Source of the DNA: Achromobacter sp. MYb9
GTDB taxonomy: Bacteria; Pseudomonadota; Gammaproteobacteria; Burkholderiales; Burkholderiaceae_B
DNA length: 64,000 nt
Assembly (NCBI RefSeq): GCF_002975275.1
Contig: NZ_PCOQ01000005.1
Coordinates: 62,001 to 126,000 of the forward strand
Direction: 5' to 3'
Under the pieces are notes generated by a model. The model searched no databases. It was not told the DNA's origin and worked only from the letters and a program-made list of their open reading frames with translations. The translations under genes were made by a program, and so were the position numbers. Of this stretch, positions 24,451-31,649 are shown piece after piece; the first letter of the stretch is position 1, and every line of letters starts with the position of its first letter.

Positions 24451-26226
24451 ATGGCGATCAAAAAAGACAAAGTGGATGCAGTGCTGGTCGGGTTTGGCTG
24501 GACCGGCGCGATTCTGGGCCAGGAGCTGACCGAAGCCGGCCTGCATGTGTTGGCGCTGGAACGCGGCGGCATGCAGGACACGCCGAAGGACGCCGAGTAC
24601 CCCAAGGTGGTCGACGAGCTGGCGTACTCCGTGCGCGGCAAGCTGTTTCAGGACCTGTCCAAGGAAACCGTGACGATCCGCCATGGCGTGGACGACGTGG
24701 CCGTGCCGTACCGCCAGAATGGCTCGTTCCTGCTGGGCACGGGCGTGGGCGGGGCGGGTTTCCATTGGAACGGCATGCACTACCGCGTGTTGCCGGAAGA
24801 GCTGGAACTGCGCACGCGCTATGAAACGCGCTACGGCAAGAAATTCATCCCGGAAGGCATGACCATCCAGGATTTCGGCGTGACCTACGACGAACTGGAA
24901 CCGTATTTCTCGAAGTTCGAGTACGTGTGCGGTACGTCCGGCAAGGCGGGCAACCTGAACGGCAAGATCGTCGAAGGCGGCAACCCGCTGGAAGGCAAAC
25001 GCAGCAAGGAATTCCCGTTGCCCGCGCTGCCCAACACCTATGGCGCGCAGCTGTTCGAGAAGGCCGCGCGCGAGGTCGGCTTCAATCCGTATCCCGCGCC
25101 TGCCGCGAATGCGTCCGGCCCGTACACCAACCCTTATGGCGTGCGTCTGGGACCCTGCAATTTCTGCGGTTTCTGCGAAAACTACGGGTGCTACATGTAC
25201 TCGAAGGCGTCGCCGCAGACGACCATCCTGCCGGTGTTGCTGAAGAAGCCGAACTTCGAGCTGCGCACGCACTCGCAGGTGATCAAGGTCAACCTGGATT
25301 CCACCGGCAAGAAGGCGGTGGGCGTGACGTACATCGACGCCGAGGGGCGCGAGATCGATCAACCGGCCGACCTGGTGATCTTGTCCGCGTATCAGATGCA
25401 CAACGTGCGCCTGCTGCTGCTGTCGGGCATCGGCAAGCCGTACGACCCGAAGACCAATGAAGGCGTGGTTGGCAAGAACTACGCGTACCAGATGAACGGC
25501 GCGGTGAACGTGCTGTTGCCCAAGGGCACCCAGTTGAACCCCTTCGTGGGCACCGGCGCGGGCGGCGTGGGCATGGACGACTTGAACGGCGACCAGTTCG
25601 ACCACGGCCCGCTGGGCTTCGTGGGCGGCGCCAGCATCCGTCACGTGCGCTACGGCGGCCGCCCGATCAAGCAGACGCCGACGACGCCGGGCACGCCCAC
25701 CTGGGGCTCCGCGTGGAAGGCCGGCGTGCAGGACGCGTACCAGCGCTTCATGACCATCGGCATTTCCGGTTCGGTGATGTCGTACCGCGACGCGTATCTG
25801 TCGCTGGATCCGACGTACAAGGACGCCTATGGCCAGCCGCTGCTGCGCATGACGTTCGACTGGCACGACAATGAATTCGACATGCTGGGCTACATGGGCA
25901 AGCGCATGGAGACCGTGGCGAAGGCCATGAACCCCGAGAAGCACTTCGTGGCGGTGCGCAAGAAGGGCGCGCGCTATGACACGCGGGTTTATCAGAGCAC
26001 CCACAACACGGGCGGCGCGATCATGGGCTCGAACCCCAAGGAAAGCGTGGTCAACAAGTATCTGCAAAGCTGGGATGTGCCGAACGTGTTCGTGATGGGC
26101 GCCTGCGTGTTCCCGCAGAACATGGGCTACAACCCGACCGGGCTGGTGGGCGCCTTGGCCTTTTGGGCCGCGCAGGCGATTCGCGACCAGTATCTGAAGA
26201 ACCCCGGCCCGCTGGTCCAGGCTTAA
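24451..26226 (+). CDS. GMC-family FAD dehydrogenase, catalytic large subunit
   Basis: ATG at 24451 follows GGAGAAGGG. The 591-residue product has the FAD motif GFGWTGAILGQELTEAG near the N-terminus and the C-terminal GMC segment STHNTGGAIMGSNP, with a likely catalytic His, then YNPTGLVGALAFWAA. GPCNFCGFCENYGCYMYSK carries Cys236, Cys239, Cys242 and Cys247, the Fe-S ligand pattern known from FAD glucose and fructose dehydrogenases. There is no signal peptide of its own, so it should be exported with the Tat-tagged small subunit. Substrates in the family include gluconate, glucose, fructose and sorbitol; which one applies here is not evident. Electrons pass to the triheme cytochrome encoded next. 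Confidence 0.92.
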   Translation: MAIKKDKVDAVLVGFGWTGAILGQELTEAGLHVLALERGGMQDTPKDAEYPKVVDELAYSVRGKLFQDLSKETVTIRHGVDDVAVPYRQNGSFLLGTGVGGAGFHWNGMHYRVLPEELELRTRYETRYGKKFIPEGMTIQDFGVTYDELEPYFSKFEYVCGTSGKAGNLNGKIVEGGNPLEGKRSKEFPLPALPNTYGAQLFEKAAREVGFNPYPAPAANASGPYTNPYGVRLGPCNFCGFCENYGCYMYSKASPQTTILPVLLKKPNFELRTHSQVIKVNLDSTGKKAVGVTYIDAEGREIDQPADLVILSAYQMHNVRLLLLSGIGKPYDPKTNEGVVGKNYAYQMNGAVNVLLPKGTQLNPFVGTGAGGVGMDDLNGDQFDHGPLGFVGGASIRHVRYGGRPIKQTPTTPGTPTWGSAWKAGVQDAYQRFMTIGISGSVMSYRDAYLSLDPTYKDAYGQPLLRMTFDWHDNEFDMLGYMGKRMETVAKAMNPEKHFVAVRKKGARYDTRVYQSTHNTGGAIMGSNPKESVVNKYLQSWDVPNVFVMGACVFPQNMGYNPTGLVGALAFWAAQAIRDQYLKNPGPLVQA

Positions 26227-26237
26227 GGAGACGCACA

Positions 26238-27551
26238 ATGTTGAAGCAAACCATTGTTGCGGCCTTCTCGGCCCTGGTGGCCAGCGCCGCGTTCGCCGCC
26301 GACGGCACGCCGGCCGCGGCCGATGCGCAGATGATCAAGCAGGGCGAATACCTGTCGCGCGCGGGCGACTGCATCGCCTGCCATACGGCCAGGGGCGGCA
26401 AGCCCTTCGCCGGCGGATTGGGCATCGAATCCCCGCTGGGCACCATCTATTCGACCAACATCACGCCCGACAAAGAGACGGGCATTGGCAATTACACGTA
26501 CGAAGACTTCGACCTGGCCGTGCGCCACGGCAAGGCGCGCGACGGCCATTCGCTGTATCCGGCCATGCCGTACACGGCGTATGCCAAGGTCACGCCTGAT
26601 GACGTGAAGGCGCTATATGCCTACTTCATGCATGGCGTGGAACCCGTCAAGCAGGAAAACAAGGACACGGATATTTCGTGGCCCATGTCGATGCGCTGGC
26701 CCTTGACCGTGTGGCGCTGGATGTTCGCGCCGGACGTCGTCAGCGGCCCGGCGGCCAGCGACTTGAAGGGCGCCGACCGCGAAGCGCTGTTGCGTGGCCA
26801 GTACCTGGTCGAAGGCCTGGGCCATTGCAGCACCTGCCATACGCCGCGTGGCTTTGCCTTGCAGGAAAAAGCGCTGAGCGACACGGACGGCTCGGCCTTC
26901 CTGTCGGGCGGCGTGGTCGAAGGCTGGCTGGCCAAGAACCTGCGCGGTGACGTCGCCGATGGGCTGGGCAGCTGGACGAAGGAAGACATCGCCGTGTTCC
27001 TGAAGTCGGGCCGCAACGGTCATTCGGCGGCGTTCGGCGGCATGGCGCAAGTGGTCGAGGACAGCACGCAACACCTGTCCGATGCCGACTTGAACGCGAT
27101 TGCGGTGTACCTGAAGAGCTTGCCGCCGGTCAATAAGGACGCGACCAAGCCGCTGGCCTATGACGAGTCCGTGGCGCAAGCGCTACGCACCGGCCGCGAC
27201 AAGAGCGATGGCGCAATGGCGTTCCTGAACAACTGCGCCGCCTGCCACCGCAGCACTGGCAAGGGTTACACGGAAACGTTCCCGCAGTTGGCGTTGAGCT
27301 CGACGGTAAACTCCGCCGATCCTGCCTCGCTGATCCACATCGTGTTGAAGGGGGCGCAGATGCCGGGCACGACGGCGGCGCCGACCGCCTACGCGATGCC
27401 GGGCTTCGACTGGCGCATGACCGACAAGGAAGTCGCGGATGTGGTGACTTTCGTGCGGTCCAGCTGGGGCAACAAGGGCGCGGCGGTCAGCGCGTCGGAT
27501 GTCGCCAAGGTGCGCAAGGACGTGGGGGCGGCCGCGCAGCCCGCGCGATAA
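26238..27551 (+). CDS. Triheme cytochrome c subunit of GMC dehydrogenase
   Basis: ATG at 26238 is preceded by AAGGAG (26225-26230). The 437-residue product has a Sec signal (VAAFSALVASAAFAA) and three c-type heme sites: C45-x2-C48-H49 (CIACH), C197-x2-C200-H201 (CSTCH) and C333-x2-C336-H337 (CAACH). Spaced methionines in MPYTAYAKVTPDDVKALYAY and similar repeats fit axial ligands. I see no clear C-terminal membrane helix, although family members are membrane attached. It relays electrons from the flavin/Fe-S subunit to the quinone pool. It is the last gene of the operon and is followed by a strong intrinsic terminator. Confidence 0.93.
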   Translation: MLKQTIVAAFSALVASAAFAADGTPAAADAQMIKQGEYLSRAGDCIACHTARGGKPFAGGLGIESPLGTIYSTNITPDKETGIGNYTYEDFDLAVRHGKARDGHSLYPAMPYTAYAKVTPDDVKALYAYFMHGVEPVKQENKDTDISWPMSMRWPLTVWRWMFAPDVVSGPAASDLKGADREALLRGQYLVEGLGHCSTCHTPRGFALQEKALSDTDGSAFLSGGVVEGWLAKNLRGDVADGLGSWTKEDIAVFLKSGRNGHSAAFGGMAQVVEDSTQHLSDADLNAIAVYLKSLPPVNKDATKPLAYDESVAQALRTGRDKSDGAMAFLNNCAACHRSTGKGYTETFPQLALSSTVNSADPASLIHIVLKGAQMPGTTAAPTAYAMPGFDWRMTDKEVADVVTFVRSSWGNKGAAVSASDVAKVRKDVGAAAQPAR

Positions 27552-27575
27552 CGCGCCCGGCGGTTCCACCTGACG

Positions 27576-27619
27576 GCGGCGCCGGAAAGCCCAGGCTTTC
27601 CGGCGCCGCTTTTTTATTT
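27576..27619 (+). terminator. Strong Rho-independent terminator of the dehydrogenase operon
   Basis: A perfect 15-bp stem (27576-27590 with 27595-27609; left arm GCGGCGCCGGAAAGC) surrounds a CCAG loop and is followed by TTTTTT, A and TTT. It lies 25 nt after the cytochrome stop. It is the clearest intrinsic terminator in the window. Confidence 0.92.
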
Positions 27620-27675
27620 GACCGTCGGCCCGTGTCGGACGGGAAGCGCGCCTTCATATCGGGCAATTTCCGCAG

Positions 27676-28563
27676 TCAAAGCGGAAATAAATTCTGCACG
27701 ATGAAGTCCACGAACACCCTGATTTTGGGCGACAGATGTCGGCTGGAGGGCCACAGGATTCGGAACGTGGTGCGGTCTTGGTTGTAGTCGTCCAGCACAG
27801 TGATCAGTTTGCCTTCGTCCATTTGACGACGCACGGCGATGTCAGGGACACAGGCAATACCGAGACCTTGTTCGGCAAAGCAGATTTGCGGGTCCAGAGA
27901 ATTCGTCACCATGCTCGCTGAGAGATCCAGGGCAAGGGGCTGTCCGTCCATGCTCAAAGGCCATACATCCGTTTTGCCGGTGGTGGGATACCGGTACAGC
28001 AGGCAGGCGTGGCCGGCCAAGTCTTCAGGGTGCTGGGGGAGTCCGGCCCGCTGGAAATAGTCGGGAGTTCCGACGATGACCCTTCGGTAGGTGCCGAGTA
28101 CCCGCGCCATCAATCGGGAATCGCCGGGTTCCCCAGTACGGATCACAGCGTCGAAACCCTCTTCGATCACTTCCACCAACCGATCCGAGCAGTCGATGTC
28201 CAGCGCGACGTCGGGATAGCGCCGTTGGAAGGCCGCCAGCTTGGGCATGAACAACGTGCCGACCGAGGGCAGGCTGATGCGCAGCTTGCCCTGAGGGGCG
28301 CTTTGCGTTTGCAGGAGTTCGGCTTCGGCCGACTCGACCTCGCAAAGGATACGGCGGCAGCGCTCCAGAAACAGGGCACCTTCCGGCGTCAGGCTGATGG
28401 TACGCGTAGAACGGTGGAACAGACGAACCCCCAAGCGTTCTTCCAGCCGCGCGATCGCTTTGCTGACTGCCGATGCAGAGATCCCCAACTGTTGCCCGAC
28501 CGCCGTAAAGCTGCGGGACTCGCCCGCGCGTACGAAGACATCAAGAGAACCAAGACTTTCCAT
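27676..28563 (-). CDS. LysR-family regulator (CrgA-like), divergent from MFS exporter
   Basis: The 295-residue product has a LysR winged helix at residues 1-60 (RSFTAVGQQLGISASAVSKA, LFHRSTRTISLTPEGALFLE) and a LysR substrate domain from about 90 (GKLRISLPSVGTLFMPKLAA, PQHPEDLAGHACLLYRYP). It is transcribed away from an MFS transporter with 138 bp between the starts, where a T-N11-A palindrome lies at 28585-28599. By LysR practice it regulates itself and the transporter. It closely resembles the LysR at 35603 (the shared stretch FHRST, then LTPEG, then LERCRRILCEVE), so the two are paralogues with similar MFS neighbours. Confidence 0.93.
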   Translation of the reverse strand: MESLGSLDVFVRAGESRSFTAVGQQLGISASAVSKAIARLEERLGVRLFHRSTRTISLTPEGALFLERCRRILCEVESAEAELLQTQSAPQGKLRISLPSVGTLFMPKLAAFQRRYPDVALDIDCSDRLVEVIEEGFDAVIRTGEPGDSRLMARVLGTYRRVIVGTPDYFQRAGLPQHPEDLAGHACLLYRYPTTGKTDVWPLSMDGQPLALDLSASMVTNSLDPQICFAEQGLGIACVPDIAVRRQMDEGKLITVLDDYNQDRTTFRILWPSSRHLSPKIRVFVDFIVQNLFPL

Positions 28564-28584
28564 TTGAGCCCATCAATTGATGAC

Positions 28585-28599
28585 ATATGTGTCACATAT
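28585..28599. promoter_or_regulatory. LysR-type operator candidate (palindrome with T-N11-A)
   Basis: ATATGTG-T-CACATAT is a perfect 15-bp palindrome in the divergent LysR/MFS region. The T at 28586 and A at 28598 give the T-N11-A LysR consensus. Overlapping it, TGACA (28581-28585) and TGTCA (28590-28594) form a second inverted repeat. Confidence 0.6.
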
Positions 28600-28701
28600 A
28601 TTTTTCACTGTAGCCTATTTTTCTTTTGTTCGTCTCCCGGCACCATGGATCTCAATGCTCGGCAAAGAGCCCGAACGACTTCCATTTGAGGAATTGTGTT
28701 T

Positions 28702-29892
28702 ATGAATCAGACCACCGCATCTGCTCTGCACAAGAGCACCGAGCGATTGCCCTTAGGTGCACTGCTTGCCTTGGCAATGGCAGCCTTCATCACGCTGCTG
28801 ACCGAGATCATGCCGGCTGGATTGCTTTCTTCTATTGCGCAAGGCTTGAACGTCTCTGAAAGCCTCGCGGGTCAGTTCATTACGGCTTACGCGGCGGGCG
28901 CACTGGTCGCAGCCATCCCGGTGACCAGCCTCACACAAGGCATGCGGCGGCGTCCATTGCTATTGACTGCAATCTTCGGTTTTGCGGCGGTCAACCTCGT
29001 CACCGCGCTTTCCGACAGCTATGGTGTCTCACTGGCGGCACGCTTTTTCGCCGGCGTGTTCGGCGGCATCGTCTGGTCGCTGCTGGCCGGCTATGCGATG
29101 CGCATGTCGCCGTCGCATCTCAGTGGTCGGGCAATTGCGATATCTGGCGCCGGTGCGACCATCGCTTTGGTGCTGGGTGTACCGCTTGGAGCGTTGCTTG
29201 GCCGCGCCATCGGCTGGCAAGGCGCGTTTGGTCTGATGAGTGCCCTGGCACTCCTGCTCATCGTGTGGATCGTTGCCATCGTCCCCGACTTCCCTGGTCA
29301 GACCAAGGCGCAACGCCAAACGCTCTCCAGTGTGTTTTTGAAAACCGGCATTCGCGCCGTGCTGTTCGTTGTTTTTACGTTCGTTGTCGCCCACAACATT
29401 CTCTACATCTATATCGAGCCGCTTCTCGAACCTGCTGGCTTGTCCGCGAAGGTGGATGTCGTCCTGTTCGTCTTCGGGCTGGGTTCGATCATCGGCTTGT
29501 GGTTCGTCGGTGCAATGGTCGATCGGCGGCTGCAATTCCTTGCCGTGGCAAGCATCATGATTTTCGCCGGTGCGTCCCTGTTGCTAGGCCTTTGGGGCGA
29601 TCTTTCGCAGATGGTCTATCCGTCTGTGGCGGTCTGGGGGCTCGCTGTCGGCGGCTTTGCCACGATCACTCAAACAGCCTTGTCTCGCTTTGCCGGCAAG
29701 TCGGTTGACGTGGCGCAATCCATGTACACCACGGGCTGGAACACCGCGGTGGCCAGCGGCGGCGTTGTTGGCGGAATTCTGCTTGATCGGTCAGGCGTGG
29801 CGTCCTTTGCATGGATCGTTATCGGAATTCTCGCGGTCTCGTTGTTGGGCATCGTCTTCGCCATGAACAGGGCCTTGACGGCCAAGAACTGA
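28702..29892 (+). CDS. MFS transporter, DHA1 (sugar efflux/drug) family
   Basis: ATG at 28702 is chosen over the GTG at 28696 because of its spacing from TGAGGAA. The 396-residue product has twelve hydrophobic segments and the motif-A loop LTQGMRRRPLLLTA between segments 2 and 3. RFFAGVFGGIVWSLLAGYAM and GATIALVLGVPLGALLGRAI are segments 4-5 motifs (motif C-like GVPLGALLG). It belongs to the proton-driven exporters of the AraJ/YdhP/Cml type. It is controlled, presumably, by the divergent LysR. The base composition looks somewhat less GC-rich than the genes that follow, which could mean separate acquisition of the LysR/MFS pair. Confidence 0.9.
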   Translation: MNQTTASALHKSTERLPLGALLALAMAAFITLLTEIMPAGLLSSIAQGLNVSESLAGQFITAYAAGALVAAIPVTSLTQGMRRRPLLLTAIFGFAAVNLVTALSDSYGVSLAARFFAGVFGGIVWSLLAGYAMRMSPSHLSGRAIAISGAGATIALVLGVPLGALLGRAIGWQGAFGLMSALALLLIVWIVAIVPDFPGQTKAQRQTLSSVFLKTGIRAVLFVVFTFVVAHNILYIYIEPLLEPAGLSAKVDVVLFVFGLGSIIGLWFVGAMVDRRLQFLAVASIMIFAGASLLLGLWGDLSQMVYPSVAVWGLAVGGFATITQTALSRFAGKSVDVAQSMYTTGWNTAVASGGVVGGILLDRSGVASFAWIVIGILAVSLLGIVFAMNRALTAKN

Positions 29893-29957
29893 GATTGCTT
29901 GCCGGTCCATCCGGGGAGTGCGCAGGCAGGCGCTGGCCGCGGCCGCCTGCTATGATT

Positions 29958-29975
29958 ACTGGATAAAACCCCAGT
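29958..29975. promoter_or_regulatory. LexA (SOS)-box-like inverted repeat upstream of FAN1-like gene
   Basis: ACTGG-N8-CCAGT (spacer ATAAAACC) contains CTG-N10-CAG, the core spacing of the proteobacterial LexA box CTGT-N8-ACAG; the inner T/A pair is replaced by G/C. A TATGAT -10-like hexamer lies directly upstream at 29951-29956, and the start codon is 15 nt downstream, so binding would block the promoter. Confidence 0.6.
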
Positions 29976-29990
29976 TATCCGGCCCAGCCG

Positions 29991-31649
29991 ATGTTTCCCC
30001 CGCACCGTTACTACTACCTGCACAATTTCCAGCGCGCGCTTGCGTGGGTCTGCGACCGCTACGCCGACCTGCTGGATGCGGACGAACGCCGTTTCCTGGA
30101 TGACTTCCAGGCCTTGCCGCAGGCGTCCCAGGCACTGATGGTGCGCATGCTGATGCGGCGCGGACCGTGGTTCCGCGCCAGCCGGCTCGTCTACGAAGAA
30201 ATCGCCAGCACGTCGGATGCCGCCGCGCCGTTGCGAGCGCTGGGCTGGCTGGACGCCGATGCGCCGATGACGCTTGACGAACTATTCAGCCTGCATACCA
30301 AGCCCGAGCTTTGCCGCATGTTCGCCAGTGAGCCGGTCAAGCCTGGGGCGCGCAAGGCAGAACTGCTGGAAGCCGTGCGTGCCCGGCTGGGGGGGCCGCA
30401 CCCGGATGCGGGCCGCAATTATGCCGCCTGGAATCCCGACGCCGGGGAAGCGGTGTGGCGCGTGATGGTGGGCGGGCTTTGCGAACGCTTCCGCCTGATG
30501 TTCTTCGGCAATCTGCACCAGGATTGGTCGGAATTCGTGCTGGCCGACCTGGGCGTGTTCCAGTACGAGACCGTGCCGTTCGAGGCGTCGTCGCGGGCGT
30601 TCCAGACGCGTGCCGACGTGGATGGCTATCTGGCCTTGCATGCCTGCCGCGCGGCGCTGGACGAAGGCGCCGAGCTTGATGCCCTGTTGCAAGCAGTGGA
30701 CGGGTGCGCCAGCCAGAACCCCTGGCTGGAAAAGCGCCGCGCCAAGGTGCTGCTGCGCATCGGGCAGGCGTGCGAGCGGGCCCAGGACTGGCCGGCGGCG
30801 CAACGCGTCTATGAACGCTGCGCGTATCCGGGCGCGCGGCATCGCCGGATCCGCGTCCATGAACGCATGGCGCGGTTCGACGAGGCTTTGGCGCTGGCCT
30901 TGCAGGCGCAAGCTGCGCCGGAAAGCGAGGAAGAAAGCCAGCGCCTGGCGCGCATGTTGCCGCGCCTGTACCGAGGCGCCGGGCAGGGCGCGCCCGCGCG
31001 GGCGGCAGCGCCCGCGTTGCTACGCACGGATCTCGCACTGCCGCGACCGCCAGTGCCCACCGCGGTGGAATACGTCACCCGCGATCATCTGCATCAGGAC
31101 GATGCGCCGGTGCACTATGTTGAGAACGCGTTGATTAATTCGCTATTCGGTCTGCTGTGTTGGCCGGCGGTTTTCGCGCCGTTGCCGGGGGCGTTCTTTC
31201 ATCCCTTCCAGCGTGGCCCCGCCGACCTGGACGCGCCAGATTTCCACGAGCGCCGCAAGGCCCTGTTTACGGACTGCCTGGCGCAGCTGGATACCTCGGC
31301 CTATCGCGATGTGATCCTGCGGCGCTATGCGGAAAAATCGGGCGTGCAGTCGCCGTTCGTGTTCTGGGGCGCGTTGTCGGACACGCTATTGGCGCAAGCG
31401 CTGGATTGCCTGCCCGCCGCGCATCTGAAGTTGTACTTCACCCGGCTCTTGCGGGACGTCAAGACCAACCGGTCCGGGTTGCCGGACCTGATCCGTTTCT
31501 GGCCGGCAGAGCGCCGCTATGAACTGATCGAGGTCAAAGGACCCGGCGACAAATTGCAAGACAACCAGATCCGCTGGTTGCAGTATTGCGTGTCGCACGG
31601 GATGCCGGTGCGTGTCTGCCATGTCAGTTGGCGCGAGGAGGGGGCATGA
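29991..31649 (+). CDS. FAN1-like structure-specific nuclease (VRR-NUC domain)
   Basis: The 552-residue product begins PPHRYYYLHNFQRALAWVCD, as bacterial FAN1 homologues do. Next come an N-terminal helical region and a SAP-like segment (KPGARKAELLEAVRARLGG), then a helical TPR-like middle (residues about 220-340). The C-terminal VRR-NUC domain has GLPDLIRFW with Asp499 and LIEVKGPGDKLQDNQ with Glu514 and Lys516, the PD-(D/E)xK active site. FAN1 enzymes cut 5' flaps and unhook interstrand crosslinks. The helicase gene follows through an ATGA overlap. The upstream LexA-like site suggests DNA-damage control. Confidence 0.9.
   Translation: MFPPHRYYYLHNFQRALAWVCDRYADLLDADERRFLDDFQALPQASQALMVRMLMRRGPWFRASRLVYEEIASTSDAAAPLRALGWLDADAPMTLDELFSLHTKPELCRMFASEPVKPGARKAELLEAVRARLGGPHPDAGRNYAAWNPDAGEAVWRVMVGGLCERFRLMFFGNLHQDWSEFVLADLGVFQYETVPFEASSRAFQTRADVDGYLALHACRAALDEGAELDALLQAVDGCASQNPWLEKRRAKVLLRIGQACERAQDWPAAQRVYERCAYPGARHRRIRVHERMARFDEALALALQAQAAPESEEESQRLARMLPRLYRGAGQGAPARAAAPALLRTDLALPRPPVPTAVEYVTRDHLHQDDAPVHYVENALINSLFGLLCWPAVFAPLPGAFFHPFQRGPADLDAPDFHERRKALFTDCLAQLDTSAYRDVILRRYAEKSGVQSPFVFWGALSDTLLAQALDCLPAAHLKLYFTRLLRDVKTNRSGLPDLIRFWPAERRYELIEVKGPGDKLQDNQIRWLQYCVSHGMPVRVCHVSWREEGA

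Noticed and set aside
24445-26238. 597-codon minus-strand frame across the GMC dehydrogenase
   Set aside because: It is fully antisense to a well-supported enzyme gene, has no family motif and has a His/Arg/Val-skewed composition typical of a shadow.
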